This document shows positions 1-8,625 of a stretch of DNA of 64,000 bases, in pieces (the first letter of the stretch is position 1; each line of letters starts with the position of its first letter). The notes beneath the pieces were generated by a model. It was not told the origin of the DNA. It saw only the letters and a list, made by a program, of their open reading frames with translations, and searched no databases. The DNA lies in NCBI RefSeq assembly GCF_037892605.1, contig NZ_JBBKTU010000001.1, positions 3,038,001 to 3,102,000 on the forward strand, read 5' to 3'. The position numbers and the translations under genes are program-made. The DNA is from Lacibacter sp. H407. GTDB taxonomy: Bacteria; Bacteroidota; Bacteroidia; Chitinophagales; Chitinophagaceae.

Positions 1-2
1 TT

Positions 3-1028
3 ACGCTAAATATGATCAAGGATATAGTGATCGATGGAAATAAAGTTTCCTTCACCATTGTATTAACAACGCCTGCTTGTCCCATGAAGGATATGATGGG
101 ACGTGCAGCAACCAATGCCATTGAATTGCTGGTAAATAAAGATGCGGTTGTGATCGTGAACTTTACATCGAATACAACGAGCAACCGGAAAGATGCAAGA
201 TCGGTATTGCCGAATGTGAAAAATATTATTGCCGTAGTAAGTGGTAAAGGTGGCGTAGGGAAGAGTACTGTTAGTGCAAATCTTGCGATTGCATTGGCAC
301 AAGGTGGTGCAAAAGTTGGTTTGATGGATGCAGATATTTACGGACCAAGTGTACCTATTATGTTTGGTGTAAGGGGCGAACGTCCGAAGATGACGGAGGT
401 AAATGGTAAAGCCATGATCGTGCCCATGGAAAAATATGGCATCAAATTCATGAGCATTGGTTTGTTGGTAAATGAAAAAGATGCCATTGTGTGGCGTGGA
501 CCAATGGCCAGCAGTGCAATCCGTCAATTTGTAACGGATGTAATGTGGGAAGAATTGGATTATTTAGTGATCGATATGCCACCGGGTACAGGTGATATTC
601 ATTTAACATTGGTACAAACTGTTCCCGTAACAGGTGCTATTGTTGTAACCACTCCACAGGATATTGCATTGGCTGATGCAAAGAAAGCCGTAGCAATGTT
701 TGGACAGGCGCAAATTAAAGTGCCCATTATTGGTTTGGTAGAGAACATGGCGTATTTCACTCCTGCTGAATTGCCGAATAACAAATATTATATTTTCGGA
801 AAAGATGGTGGCAAACGTTTGGCTGATGAATTTGAAATGAATTTTCTCGGGCAGATACCATTGGTGCAAAGCATTCGTGAAGGTGGTGATTACGGAATGC
901 CGATCATGGCAAGTGACGATAGCGTTACCAAAAAAGCATTTCAAGATTTTACAGCCGCTGCTGTACGAAGCATTGCGATGCGGAATGCCGAGATGCCTGC
1001 AACTGAATTACTTACAACTGTGGTATAG
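3..1028 (+). CDS. Mrp/ApbC-family iron-sulfur carrier ATPase, 5' partial
   Basis: Cytosolic P-loop ATPase of the Mrp/ApbC/Ind1 family, which carries and transfers Fe-S clusters to apoproteins. The first in-window ATG is at 12, but the frame is open to the window edge and the protein starts inside the usual N-terminal MIP18-like (DUF59) domain, so the true start lies upstream, probably some 20-30 codons away. The deviant Walker A motif SGKGGVGKST lies near residue 77 counted from the ATG at 12, followed by the DIYGPS and DMPPGTGD motifs. The cluster-binding CxxC found in E. coli Mrp after VENM is absent: here VENMAYFTPAELPNNKYYIFG-like sequence occupies that place, which I believe is common in Bacteroidota homologues. 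Identity of family is secure; exact physiological client proteins are unknown. Confidence 0.93.
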   Translation, partial: TLNMIKDIVIDGNKVSFTIVLTTPACPMKDMMGRAATNAIELLVNKDAVVIVNFTSNTTSNRKDARSVLPNVKNIIAVVSGKGGVGKSTVSANLAIALAQGGAKVGLMDADIYGPSVPIMFGVRGERPKMTEVNGKAMIVPMEKYGIKFMSIGLLVNEKDAIVWRGPMASSAIRQFVTDVMWEELDYLVIDMPPGTGDIHLTLVQTVPVTGAIVVTTPQDIALADAKKAVAMFGQAQIKVPIIGLVENMAYFTPAELPNNKYYIFGKDGGKRLADEFEMNFLGQIPLVQSIREGGDYGMPIMASDDSVTKKAFQDFTAAAVRSIAMRNAEMPATELLTTVV

Positions 1029-1146
1029 TTTATGATTAGGGAGTAATTGAACTTGATGCAAAACATTGTTGCATCATAAAAGAAGTTACCTGTTGTGCAT
1101 TACAATGTGTAGCTTCCACTTTATTACTCACTAAAAAAAACGAATC

Positions 1147-1395
1147 ATGGAACTGATCGCAACACTCTTGATTGGCGCACTGGCCGGATGGCTGGGAGCA
1201 TTTATCTTTAAAGGAGGCGGACTTGGATTGCTTGGTAACATTGTAGTTGGTATCCTTGGAAGTTTTGTGGGATACTGGTTGCTTGGCAAACTGGGTATTA
1301 GTTTTGGAACAGGATTGGTGGGTGCAATTTTAACTGGTGCTTTAGGTGCTATTGTTATTCTCGCCATTATCAATCTGTTGTTCAATCGAAGATGA
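1147..1395 (+). CDS. GlsB/YeaQ/YmgE-type small membrane protein
   Basis: An 82-residue, very hydrophobic, glycine-rich protein with three predicted membrane helices (about residues 3-21, 27-47 and 55-78). The GxLAGWLG start and repeated GxxG spacing match the transglycosylase-associated/GlsB family of small inner-membrane stress proteins, whose biochemical role is not known. The ATG at 1147 follows a purine-rich stretch and gives the usual family length. The gene is monocistronic, closed by a strong terminator 20 nt after its stop. Confidence 0.85.
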   Translation: MELIATLLIGALAGWLGAFIFKGGGLGLLGNIVVGILGSFVGYWLLGKLGISFGTGLVGAILTGALGAIVILAIINLLFNRR

Positions 1396-1414
1396 AAATG
1401 AAATTGTGATAAGG

Positions 1415-1447
1415 AACGGCGGGCTTTTAGCCCGCCGTTATTTTTTT
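1415..1447 (+). terminator. Rho-independent terminator after the GlsB-type gene
   Basis: Nine-base-pair GC-rich stem AACGGCGGG / CCCGCCGTT (1415-1423 with 1431-1439) with a 7-nt loop, followed by a run of T. It separates the small membrane protein gene from the PaiB-like gene. Confidence 0.9.
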
Positions 1448-1460
1448 GTAGATGCTTTGC

Positions 1461-1468
1461 TAACTTTG
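1461..1468 (+). promoter_or_regulatory. Probable promoter -7 box of the PaiB-like gene
   Basis: TAACTTTG matches the Bacteroidota TAnnTTTG box and ends 4 nt before the ATG at 1473. No good TTG box is seen at the expected upstream distance. With the usual spacing, transcription would start at or next to the start codon. Confidence 0.55.
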
Positions 1469-1472
1469 GTTT

Positions 1473-2108
1473 ATGTATAACCTTACTCATTTCAAAGAAC
1501 CTGATCAATCGGTTGTGACTGATTTTATGAAACAGCATCCGTTTGCAATGTTGATCGGTAATGCAGATGGACGTTCAGTGGCAACACAAATTCCCTTGTT
1601 ATTTGAAGAGCGTAATGGAAAGATGATCTTGCTGGGTCATATGATGAAAAAACAGGATCATCAACTGGCGTTTGAAAAAAATCCCGAAGTGTTGGTCGTG
1701 TTTACTGGTCCGCATACGTACGTGAGCGCTACCTGGTATGAAGATCCGCATCAGGCGAGTACCTGGAATTATGTTAGTGTGCATGCAAGAGGAAGCATTT
1801 CATTTCTGGATGAACAGGGGTTGAAAGAGGCATTGCAAAAATTAAGTTCTCATTACGAACAGCATGATCCACATGCAACAACAGTGTTCAATAATTTATC
1901 GCATGAATACACAAGTCCCCTGCTGAAAGCCATCGTTGCATTTGAAATTGAAGTAAACTCAGTGGAGCATGTGTTTAAGCTTAGCCAGAACCGGGATGAA
2001 AAAAGTTATCATCATATTATCGATCATCTTAAAGCGGAAGGCGGAGAAGCAGCTGAGGTAGCAAAGATGATGGAAGAACGAAAGGAGAAAGTATATCCGT
2101 CTGCATAA
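1473..2108 (+). CDS. PaiB-like FMN-binding protein
   Basis: 211-residue protein matching the PaiB family (FMN-binding split-barrel fold), annotated as a negative regulator of sporulation and protease genes in Bacillus but in most bacteria an uncharacterised flavin- or heme-binding oxidoreductase-like protein. Supporting segments are the N-terminal HPFAMLIG strand, the QIPLLFEE strand, FTGPHTYVSATWY and TWNYVSVHARG, all characteristic of this family. No helix-turn-helix is visible, so direct DNA binding is doubtful. The gene has its own promoter box immediately upstream and is followed after 55 nt by kynureninase on the same strand; a functional link is not evident. Confidence 0.88.
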   Translation: MYNLTHFKEPDQSVVTDFMKQHPFAMLIGNADGRSVATQIPLLFEERNGKMILLGHMMKKQDHQLAFEKNPEVLVVFTGPHTYVSATWYEDPHQASTWNYVSVHARGSISFLDEQGLKEALQKLSSHYEQHDPHATTVFNNLSHEYTSPLLKAIVAFEIEVNSVEHVFKLSQNRDEKSYHHIIDHLKAEGGEAAEVAKMMEERKEKVYPSA

Positions 2109-2163
2109 CCGGTATTGTTCAACGTTTCCTTTTTTCAAATGATTTAATCGTTTCTTTGTTGCT

Positions 2164-3441
2164 ATGCAGTTTCAACCATCACTTGCCTTCGCTCAACAAC
2201 TGGATGCAGTTGATCCGTTAAAGAGTTTTCGTCAGCAGTTTATTATTCCTTCTGCAAACGGGAAAGAGAAAGTCTATTTTCTTGGTAATTCACTTGGCTT
2301 GCAGCCAAAGCGTACAAAAGACCGGCTGCAAACAATCCTCAACGATTGGGCAGCGCATGGCGTAGAAGCGTTTTTTGGTGCTGACGAACCGTGGATGGAT
2401 TATCATGATCAACTTACAACGCCGCTCAGTAAAGTTGTTGGTTGTTTGCCGCATGAAGTAACGGTGATGAATAACCTCAGTGTAAATCTGCATTTGATGC
2501 TGGTGAGTTTTTATCGTCCGCAGGGCAAACGCTATAAAATTCTTTGTGAAGCAAAAGCGTTTCCCAGCGATCAGTACATGATGGAAACGCATGTAAAGCA
2601 TCATGGATTCGATCCGGCTGATGCAATTATTGAAGTAAAGCCAAGAGACGGCGAACATACTATCCGCAATGAAGATCTGTTACAAATCATTGTGCAACAC
2701 AGGGAAGAACTGGCATTGGTATTATTTGGCGGCATCAATTATTACAGCGGTCAGGTATTCGATATGCAAACCATTACGCAACTGGCAAAGCAAGCCGGAG
2801 CGAAAGTTGGATTCGACCTGGCACATGCTGCCGGTAATATTGAATTAAAACTGCACGACTGGAATGTTGACTTTGCGTGCTGGTGTAATTACAAATATCT
2901 CAACTCTGGTCCGGGTGCTGTGGCAGCAGCGTATGTGCATGAGCGTTATCATACCGATCCATCGATACAACGTTTTGCAGGTTGGTGGGGTTATGAAAAA
3001 GCCACCCGTTTTCAAATGGAGCAAGGCTTCAAGCCCATTCAATCGGCGGAAGGTTGGCAACTGGGCACACCGGCTATGCTGTTGTATGCATCGCATCTGG
3101 CTGCACTACAGGTGGTGGAAGAAGCCGGTTGGCAAAACATCAATCAAAAACGAAAATTACTCACAGCATATTTGTGGTATATCCTTGATGAAGTAAACTC
3201 TTCGCAGAAGCAACCCATCATTGAATTTATAACGCCCCGCAATGAAAACGAACATGGTTGCCAGGTGAGCATGAACATGCTGCAACGTGGGAAAGAAGTT
3301 TATGCTGAATTGATGAAGCAGGGATTTTATGTGGACTGGCGTGAACCATCGGTAATACGTTTGGCTCCGGTTCCGTTGTACAATACGTTTGAAGAAGTGT
3401 GGAAATTCGGGGAGGCGCTGAAGAAAATTTTAGCGTCTTAA
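2164..3441 (+). CDS. kynU: Kynureninase
   Basis: PLP-dependent fold-type I enzyme that cleaves kynurenine or 3-hydroxykynurenine to (hydroxy)anthranilate and alanine in tryptophan catabolism or de novo NAD synthesis. The 425 residues match the usual family length. The PLP lysine is K244 in CWCNYKYLNSGPG; FYLGNSLGLQ-type N-terminal, DLAHAAGN and GWWGYEKATRFQM motifs are also characteristic. Start chosen at 2164, just after a T-rich promoter-like stretch TTTCTTTG. No kynurenine monooxygenase or tryptophan dioxygenase gene is in the window; a glutaryl-CoA dehydrogenase-like gene, which could act further down the same catabolic route, lies 2.4 kb away, but this link is only inference. Confidence 0.95.
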   Translation: MQFQPSLAFAQQLDAVDPLKSFRQQFIIPSANGKEKVYFLGNSLGLQPKRTKDRLQTILNDWAAHGVEAFFGADEPWMDYHDQLTTPLSKVVGCLPHEVTVMNNLSVNLHLMLVSFYRPQGKRYKILCEAKAFPSDQYMMETHVKHHGFDPADAIIEVKPRDGEHTIRNEDLLQIIVQHREELALVLFGGINYYSGQVFDMQTITQLAKQAGAKVGFDLAHAAGNIELKLHDWNVDFACWCNYKYLNSGPGAVAAAYVHERYHTDPSIQRFAGWWGYEKATRFQMEQGFKPIQSAEGWQLGTPAMLLYASHLAALQVVEEAGWQNINQKRKLLTAYLWYILDEVNSSQKQPIIEFITPRNENEHGCQVSMNMLQRGKEVYAELMKQGFYVDWREPSVIRLAPVPLYNTFEEVWKFGEALKKILAS

Positions 3442-3502
3442 AATTACTCTAGTTACCTGCCTCGTACTTCTTACATCGTGCATCTTTCTATATCTTCGCC
3501 GC

Positions 3503-4330
3503 ATGACAAGGCAGCAACTTATTGAGCAGATCAATCAAAAGCAATCGTATTTGTGTGTTGGGTTAGATACCGATCTTACTAAAATTCCGAAACATTTACA
3601 ATCGCATCCCGATGCGATGTTTGAATTCAATAAAGCCATCATTGATGCTACCTTGCCACATTGCGTAAGTTACAAGATCAATACTGCGTTCTACGAAGCT
3701 ATGGGAGTCAAAGGATGGGAGGTGATGGAACGTACTGTCAATTATATTCCCGATACTCATTTTAAAATTGCTGATGCCAAGCGTGGCGATATCGGTAACA
3801 CCTCTTCACAATATGCACGGGCTTTTTTCGAAGCCATGAATTTTGATGCAGTAACTGTTGCGCCATATATGGGTGAAGATAGTGTGCGTCCGTTTTTAGA
3901 ATACGAAGGCAAGTGGGCGATTGTGTTGGGACTTACATCCAACAAAGGCGCAAATGATTTTGAATTGAAACAACTGATCAGCGAAAATGGTGAAGAGCAT
4001 TTACGTGCAGAGTTTTTGTACGAACGTGTGTTGCGCACAGTTGCAAAATGGGGTACGCCTGATAATTTAATGTTTGTAGTAGGGGCAACACAACCCGAAG
4101 AATTTATAAACATCCGCAGCATTATTCCTGATCATTTTTTATTGGTTCCCGGTGTTGGTGCACAAGGTGGAAGCTTAAAAGATATTTCAGAAAAGGCAAT
4201 GAATGCCGATTGCGGGCTTCTTGTGAATGCAAGCCGTGCAGTTATTTATGCTTCAGGTAAAGAAGATTTTGCAACAGAGGCAAAAGCCATTGCAGAGCAA
4301 TATCAAGTTGAGATGAAGAGTTATTTGTAA
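3503..4330 (+). CDS. pyrF: Orotidine 5'-phosphate decarboxylase (subfamily 2)
   Basis: Cytosolic TIM-barrel enzyme converting OMP to UMP, last step of de novo pyrimidine synthesis. At 275 residues it belongs to the longer subfamily 2. The catalytic DAKRGDIGNT motif (D91, K93, D96) is intact, as is the phosphate-binding LLVPGVGAQGG region. The ATG at 3503 is preceded 4 nt upstream by TATCTTCG (3491-3498), a variant of the TAnnTTTG promoter box, so the mRNA may have essentially no leader. It is convergent with the SGNH lipoprotein gene; an imperfect inverted repeat fills the space between them. Confidence 0.95.
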   Translation: MTRQQLIEQINQKQSYLCVGLDTDLTKIPKHLQSHPDAMFEFNKAIIDATLPHCVSYKINTAFYEAMGVKGWEVMERTVNYIPDTHFKIADAKRGDIGNTSSQYARAFFEAMNFDAVTVAPYMGEDSVRPFLEYEGKWAIVLGLTSNKGANDFELKQLISENGEEHLRAEFLYERVLRTVAKWGTPDNLMFVVGATQPEEFINIRSIIPDHFLLVPGVGAQGGSLKDISEKAMNADCGLLVNASRAVIYASGKEDFATEAKAIAEQYQVEMKSYL

Positions 4331-4364
4331 GCAAGAACATCAGAAAAGATAAAGCTGAAGTTTT

Positions 4365-4439
4365 TGTCATTCCGACGCAGGAGGAATCTGTTGGGCTTTG
4401 TACAGGTGCTCTGCAGATCCCTCGTTCCTCGGGATGACA
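4365..4439. repeat. Imperfect 26-bp inverted repeat between convergent genes
   Basis: Arms 4365-4390 (starts TGTCATTCCGACG) and 4414-4439 (ends CGGGATGACA) match at 21 of 26 positions and enclose a 23-nt spacer. The element starts 34 nt after the pyrF stop and ends two bases before the stop of the opposing gene. It has the form of a short palindromic interspersed element or MITE and could serve as a two-way terminator, although no T-run follows. No second copy is present in this window. Confidence 0.6.
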
Positions 4440-4441
4440 GT

Positions 4442-5128
4442 TCATTTCATCTCCTTCATCATCACCTCTTTCACTCTCACCGCCCAGCGTGCATAATCTT
4501 TTCCGGATGGATGCAGTCCATCGTCGGTAACCAATGTTAAATCAGTAGCGGCTTCTCTTGTAAAAGGAGTGATGTTGATGTAATGGACATTGTACTGCTT
4601 GCTGATCTTTTCGTTGATCGCATTAAACGCATCGATCTCTTTTGCAATTTTACTGCGGTCACGGTCTTTTGCAAATGGTGTTACGCCCCAATCAGGAATA
4701 CTTAATACAATTACATGGTTTGCTTTGTCACCTGCATAACCAATTGCCTGTTGCAACAATTCTTCAAATTGTTGTGCATATTCTTGTTCACTCCTGCCAC
4801 GGTATTGATTGTTTACACCAATCAATAGTGTAACAAAATCAAACGGCACTGCTAATCGCACCCGACTTAATTGCTCCTGCAGTTCATCGGTCGTCCAACC
4901 GGTTTTAGCAATGATTGCCGGGTCATCGATCGTTATTTTTTCTTTTTGCAACAATGCAACAAGCTGGTGCGGAAAGTTTTTTTCTGACGGAACACTTTCG
5001 CCGATGGTATAAGAATCACCGAGAGCGAGATAGGTATATGTTTTTTGTGACGTGTTTGTTGGCATCTTACTGCTGTTGCATGAAATGGTTAGAAATAATA
5101 ATAGAACGATTGCGTTTAGGAATTGCAT
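4442..5128 (-). CDS. SGNH/GDSL-type hydrolase lipoprotein
   Basis: Probable envelope lipoprotein esterase or lipase of the SGNH superfamily. With the ATG at 5128 the product has 228 residues; the longer frame begins with TTG at 5158 and would put 10 polar residues before the signal peptide, so I prefer the ATG. A lipobox LTISC places the lipidated Cys at residue 17. Block I is ALGDSYTIGES (nucleophile Ser), the Asn block is LLIGVNNQ and block V is DGLHPSGKDY with the Asp-His pair near the C terminus, so the catalytic set is complete. Substrate cannot be told from sequence. Confidence 0.85.
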   Translation of the reverse strand: MQFLNAIVLLLFLTISCNSSKMPTNTSQKTYTYLALGDSYTIGESVPSEKNFPHQLVALLQKEKITIDDPAIIAKTGWTTDELQEQLSRVRLAVPFDFVTLLIGVNNQYRGRSEQEYAQQFEELLQQAIGYAGDKANHVIVLSIPDWGVTPFAKDRDRSKIAKEIDAFNAINEKISKQYNVHYINITPFTREAATDLTLVTDDGLHPSGKDYARWAVRVKEVMMKEMK

Positions 5129-5193
5129 AAGGCTGATAAATGTTTTGCAGAAGTTCAAATCGAAAAATATGCTTGATGCATCTTGCTTTGAAT

Positions 5194-5610
5194 TTAATTT
5201 TCAGGAATCCCCGTTTTAAAACTACCACTACCCATCGTCCACCAAGGCCGGATATCATACGTTAAACGACCGGCAACAATTGCAGGATCTGTTTTTACCA
5301 ATAACTCGATCTCTTCTTTTGTTTTACAACCCGGTGCCGACGCATCAAAAATAAAAAGCCCCACCCAGTCGCCACCATCTCCAAAAGGTCCGGCAACTTT
5401 TAATTTTCCTTCTTTGTGTAATCTCGCCATATTTGCCATATGTCCTTGCTGGATTTTTGCTGCTGTGGCAGAATCCTGCGAACGATTGGAACCTTTTAGC
5501 AACATCACAAACCAATATGGCTGAATGGTTTCTTTTGGGGTTTCATTCTTTTGTTGGGCAAACCCGGTAAGCGATACAAGCAACAGGCAGCAAAAAAATA
5601 ATTGTTTCAT
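5194..5610 (-). CDS. Secreted YciI-like domain protein
   Basis: 138-residue protein with an N-terminal signal peptide ending near GFAQQ (residues 15-19) and a single YciI-like domain (dimeric alpha/beta barrel, ferredoxin-like fold) recognised from the YWFVMLLKG strand, the HMANMARLHKEGKL helix and the GPFGDGGDWVGLFIF segment. Cytosolic YciI proteins include dehydrochlorinases, but the function of exported versions is unknown. Lies upstream of and in the same direction as the SGNH lipoprotein gene with 65 nt between them, so the two may be cotranscribed. Confidence 0.75.
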   Translation of the reverse strand: MKQLFFCCLLLVSLTGFAQQKNETPKETIQPYWFVMLLKGSNRSQDSATAAKIQQGHMANMARLHKEGKLKVAGPFGDGGDWVGLFIFDASAPGCKTKEEIELLVKTDPAIVAGRLTYDIRPWWTMGSGSFKTGIPEN

Positions 5611-5750
5611 GGAAGTTTGTTAAGGGCAAGAAAAGTACAACTTTTTCTATTCTGTCAGCCGCTCATTCGTACATTTGCGACCAGCTGATTCCCGTCCTTA
5701 GAGTGGAAGAAAAGATGGAAGGGGTGGGGTTGAGTAGAATAGATAAAGTA

Positions 5751-5788
5751 CAAGAGTGCGACGCAACGAACGTAACATAGCAGCACAA
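5751..5788. repeat. Dispersed 38-nt element, copy 1
   Basis: Consists of CAAGAGTGCGACGCAAC (5751-5767), nine variable bases and ATAGCAGCACAA (5777-5788). A second copy at 50530-50567 has the identical 17-nt core, the same 9-nt spacing and one mismatch in the 12-nt right block. This copy ends 28 nt before the acyl-CoA dehydrogenase start. Confidence 0.7.
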
Positions 5789-5816
5789 AAGACGATAACA
5801 AAAAATTGCTTCCGGT

Positions 5817-7001
5817 ATGAGTGTAAAACAAGACCTTTTTCAAAGCCCAGATTATTTTTTAGTGGATGAATTGTTGACCGAAGAACATAAGTTGATTCGT
5901 GATACAGTGCGTGCTTACGTTAAAAAAGAAATTTCTCCTATCATTGAAGAGTATGCACAAAAAGCAGAATTTCCTGTGCAGATCGTAAAGCAAATGGGCG
6001 ACTTAGGTTGCTTTGGTCCAACAGTGCCCGTTGAATATGGTGGCGGTGGTTTGGATTATATCAGTTATGGATTAATGATGCAGGAATTGGAACGTGGCGA
6101 TAGTGGTGTGCGTTCAACTGCTAGTGTGCAGGGAAGTTTAGTGATGTATCCTATTTATGCGTATGGTAACGAAGAGCAACGGAATAAATATTTACCCAAG
6201 CTTGCAAGTGGCGAATGGTTGGGTTGTTTTGGTTTAACAGAACCAGATCATGGTAGCGATCCAAGCAGTATGTTGACGAATATAAAAGATGCAGGTGATC
6301 ATGTGATTTTGAATGGCGCAAAAATGTGGATCAGTAATGCGCCGTTTGCACAAGTAGCTGTTGTGTGGGCAAAAGACGAAGAGGGTGTAGTGCGAGGCGT
6401 AATTGTAGAAAGAGGAATGGAAGGATTTTCTACACCAACAACGCACGGTAAATGGAGTTTGCGTGCAAGTGCAACCGGTGAGTTGGTATTTGATAATGTG
6501 AAAGTGCCGAAAGAAAATATTTTACCGAATGTAAAAGGATTGAAAGGTCCGTTGGGTTGTTTAAGTAAAGCACGTTATGGTATTGCGTGGGGTGTGTTAG
6601 GTGCTGCCATGGATTGTTACGATACTGCATTGCGTTACAGTAAACAGCGTATTCAATTCGACAAGCCGATCGCAGGATTTCAATTGCAACAAAAAAAGTT
6701 GGCGGAGATGATCACAGAAATAACCAAAGCACAATTATTGAATTGGCGTTTGGGTGTGTTGATGAGTGAAGGAAGAGCTACACCACAGCAAGTGAGTATG
6801 GCCAAGCGTAACAGTTGCGAAATTGCGACGAATATTTGCAGAGACGCACGACAGATGCTGGGTGGTATGGGTATTACCGGAGAATATTCTGTGATGCGCC
6901 ACATGATGAACCTGGAAAGTGTAATTACATACGAGGGAACACATGATATTCATTTATTGATCACAGGCATGGATGTTACCGGAATCAATGCGTTTAAATA
7001 A
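5817..7001 (+). CDS. Acyl-CoA dehydrogenase, glutaryl-CoA dehydrogenase-like
   Basis: FAD-dependent acyl-CoA dehydrogenase of 394 residues. It most resembles glutaryl-CoA dehydrogenase, which oxidises and decarboxylates glutaryl-CoA to crotonyl-CoA in lysine, hydroxylysine and tryptophan breakdown. The catalytic base is predicted to be E373 in TYEGTHDIH, followed by the family-typical ITGMDVTGINAF tail. GVRSTASVQGSLV carries the Arg and Ser used by glutaryl-CoA dehydrogenases to bind the distal carboxylate, and GCFGLTEPDHGSDPSS is the flavin/substrate motif. Monocistronic, with a hairpin terminator 20 nt after the stop and a dispersed repeat just upstream. A general short-chain dehydrogenase is the alternative. 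Confidence 0.88.
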   Translation: MSVKQDLFQSPDYFLVDELLTEEHKLIRDTVRAYVKKEISPIIEEYAQKAEFPVQIVKQMGDLGCFGPTVPVEYGGGGLDYISYGLMMQELERGDSGVRSTASVQGSLVMYPIYAYGNEEQRNKYLPKLASGEWLGCFGLTEPDHGSDPSSMLTNIKDAGDHVILNGAKMWISNAPFAQVAVVWAKDEEGVVRGVIVERGMEGFSTPTTHGKWSLRASATGELVFDNVKVPKENILPNVKGLKGPLGCLSKARYGIAWGVLGAAMDCYDTALRYSKQRIQFDKPIAGFQLQQKKLAEMITEITKAQLLNWRLGVLMSEGRATPQQVSMAKRNSCEIATNICRDARQMLGGMGITGEYSVMRHMMNLESVITYEGTHDIHLLITGMDVTGINAFK

Positions 7002-7021
7002 TTATTATTTATCAGTAATGG

Positions 7022-7050
7022 AAGGATATCTTAACAGGTATCCTTTTTTT
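7022..7050 (+). terminator. Terminator after the acyl-CoA dehydrogenase gene
   Basis: AAGGATA (7022-7028) pairs with TATCCTT (7039-7045) across a 10-nt loop and is followed by T residues through 7050. Confidence 0.75.
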
Positions 7051-7243
7051 ATGTACTATCTTTCTATTTACAAGAATATCAACTGATTTAGAAGAATTTC
7101 GGTGAAGTATTTCTTTTTTCAGGATGCAACCATTTTTTGTGGCATCCATCTTGCACTATACCCGGCGGGAACAATCTTTTTTCGCCAGTACTCCTTGTAA
7201 ACTGCTGTAAATAACCCCGATTTCTAACCAAAAAAGTTTTCGT

Positions 7244-8620
7244 ATGGTAACTGTAATTATACCCGTTTTAAATGAGGCAGAAACAATTGAAAATGTAATC
7301 AAATTTGCGTTTGAGAATGAAAATGTTTCAGAAGTAGTGGTGGTAGACGATAAATCATTTGATGAAACAGTTGCAAAAGCTACAGCGGCAGGAGCAAAAG
7401 TGATCACCAGTACCAAGCTTGGAAAAGGTGCATCCATGAAGGAAGGGATGCTCTGTGCAAAAAATGAAATTTTAATTTTTCTGGATGGTGATATTGATCC
7501 TTATCCACCCAATACAATTCGTGATCTTACCGATCCGATCATCAATGATACACATGATTTTGTAAAAGCAACATTTGGCCGCAATGCAGGTCGTGTAACC
7601 GAACTTGTTGCAAAGCCATTACTGAATATTTTATTTCCTGATCTGTCGGAATTTGAACAGCCACTCAGCGGTATGATCGCCGGTCGTAAAAAGTATTTTG
7701 AAACAATTGATTTTTATGATGATTACGGAGTTGACATCGGCATCCTCATTGATATGTATTTGCAAAAGGCACGTATAACAGAAGTGAATATTGGATACAT
7801 CGACAATAAAAGTAAGCCATGGCAGGCATTGGGTAAAATGAGTAAAGAAGTATCCCGTGCTATTATTCAAAAAGCCATGCAGCAAAATAAACCCAATGCA
7901 AATCTGGAAGAGTTGCAGTCGTTTTCCGAAATACGTGACCAAATGGATTTTGCCATTCGTGAAAGCGTAATGGGGCTTGAAAAGATCGCCCTTTTTGATA
8001 TGGACAACACAATTCTTCGTGGTCGTTTTATCGATACCTGTGCAAAACTTTATGGCTTTGAAAAAGATCTGCTCAATATCCGGGGAAGTGGCTCTGACAC
8101 AGCCAGTACAACAAAAAATGTAGCACGGCTGTTAAAGGGTTTAAATTTATCTCAGATTCTTGCTGTTGCTGAAAGTATTCCGCCAGTAGATGATGTAGCA
8201 GACGTAGTGAAGGAATTAAAAAATCGTGGCTATGTAGTGGGTATCATCAGCGATAGTTATGACGTGGTTACGAATTATGTAAAAACAAAAATTGGTGCTG
8301 ATTTTTCGTTAGCCAACGAATTGGAATTTTCGAAGAGTGTAGCAACCGGTGAAGTGAAAATTCCTTCTTTCCTGTTTAATTCGCAGGAGTCGCTTTGCAA
8401 ACACAGCATCTGCAAAACAAATGCAGTGCAGCATATTCTCAAACATTATAAGATCGACATAAACAATGCAATTGCCATTGGTGATAGTGAGAATGATCTC
8501 TGCATGATCAAACATGTGGGTGTTGGTATTTCATTTTGTTCAACCAACGAATTATTGAATTACCTTGCCGACAGGCAAATCACTGTTCCGTCTTTTAGCG
8601 AACTACTTGAATTTGCCTGA
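7244..8620 (+). CDS. GpgS-like glycosyltransferase fused to HAD-IB phosphatase
   Basis: 458-residue fusion. Residues 1-235 form a GT-A fold glycosyltransferase beginning VTVIIPVLNEAETI, with the metal-binding LDGDIDP (D81, D83) and a PLSGMIAGRKKYFE...YGVDIGILID region that resembles glucosyl-3-phosphoglycerate synthases (GT81). Residues 245-450 form a HAD phosphatase of the SerB-like IB type: DMDNT nucleophile motif (D252, D254), IISDS motif II and GDSENDLCM motif IV. The architecture predicts that one polypeptide makes a phosphorylated glycosyl intermediate and dephosphorylates it, for example glucosyl- or mannosylglycerate, but the actual product is inference. No signal peptide, so cytosolic. 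Only 5 nt separate it from the ClC channel gene, indicating an operon. Confidence 0.8.
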   Translation: MVTVIIPVLNEAETIENVIKFAFENENVSEVVVVDDKSFDETVAKATAAGAKVITSTKLGKGASMKEGMLCAKNEILIFLDGDIDPYPPNTIRDLTDPIINDTHDFVKATFGRNAGRVTELVAKPLLNILFPDLSEFEQPLSGMIAGRKKYFETIDFYDDYGVDIGILIDMYLQKARITEVNIGYIDNKSKPWQALGKMSKEVSRAIIQKAMQQNKPNANLEELQSFSEIRDQMDFAIRESVMGLEKIALFDMDNTILRGRFIDTCAKLYGFEKDLLNIRGSGSDTASTTKNVARLLKGLNLSQILAVAESIPPVDDVADVVKELKNRGYVVGIISDSYDVVTNYVKTKIGADFSLANELEFSKSVATGEVKIPSFLFNSQESLCKHSICKTNAVQHILKHYKIDINNAIAIGDSENDLCMIKHVGVGISFCSTNELLNYLADRQITVPSFSELLEFA

Positions 8621-8625
8621 CAAGT

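Noticed and set aside
63-527. 154-codon minus-strand frame opposite the Mrp gene
   Set aside because: Shadow of a strongly conserved coding sequence; composition rich in His, Cys and Thr is typical of antisense frames here.
1054-1076. Hairpin TGATGCA/TGCATCA after the Mrp gene as a terminator
   Set aside because: The stem is AT-rich and has no T-run after it; it could be a terminator but support is too weak to list.
5665-5745. G-rich stretch GGAAGGGGTGGGGTTGAG as a G-quadruplex or repeat
   Set aside because: Only two clear runs of four G are present and no second copy is found in the window.
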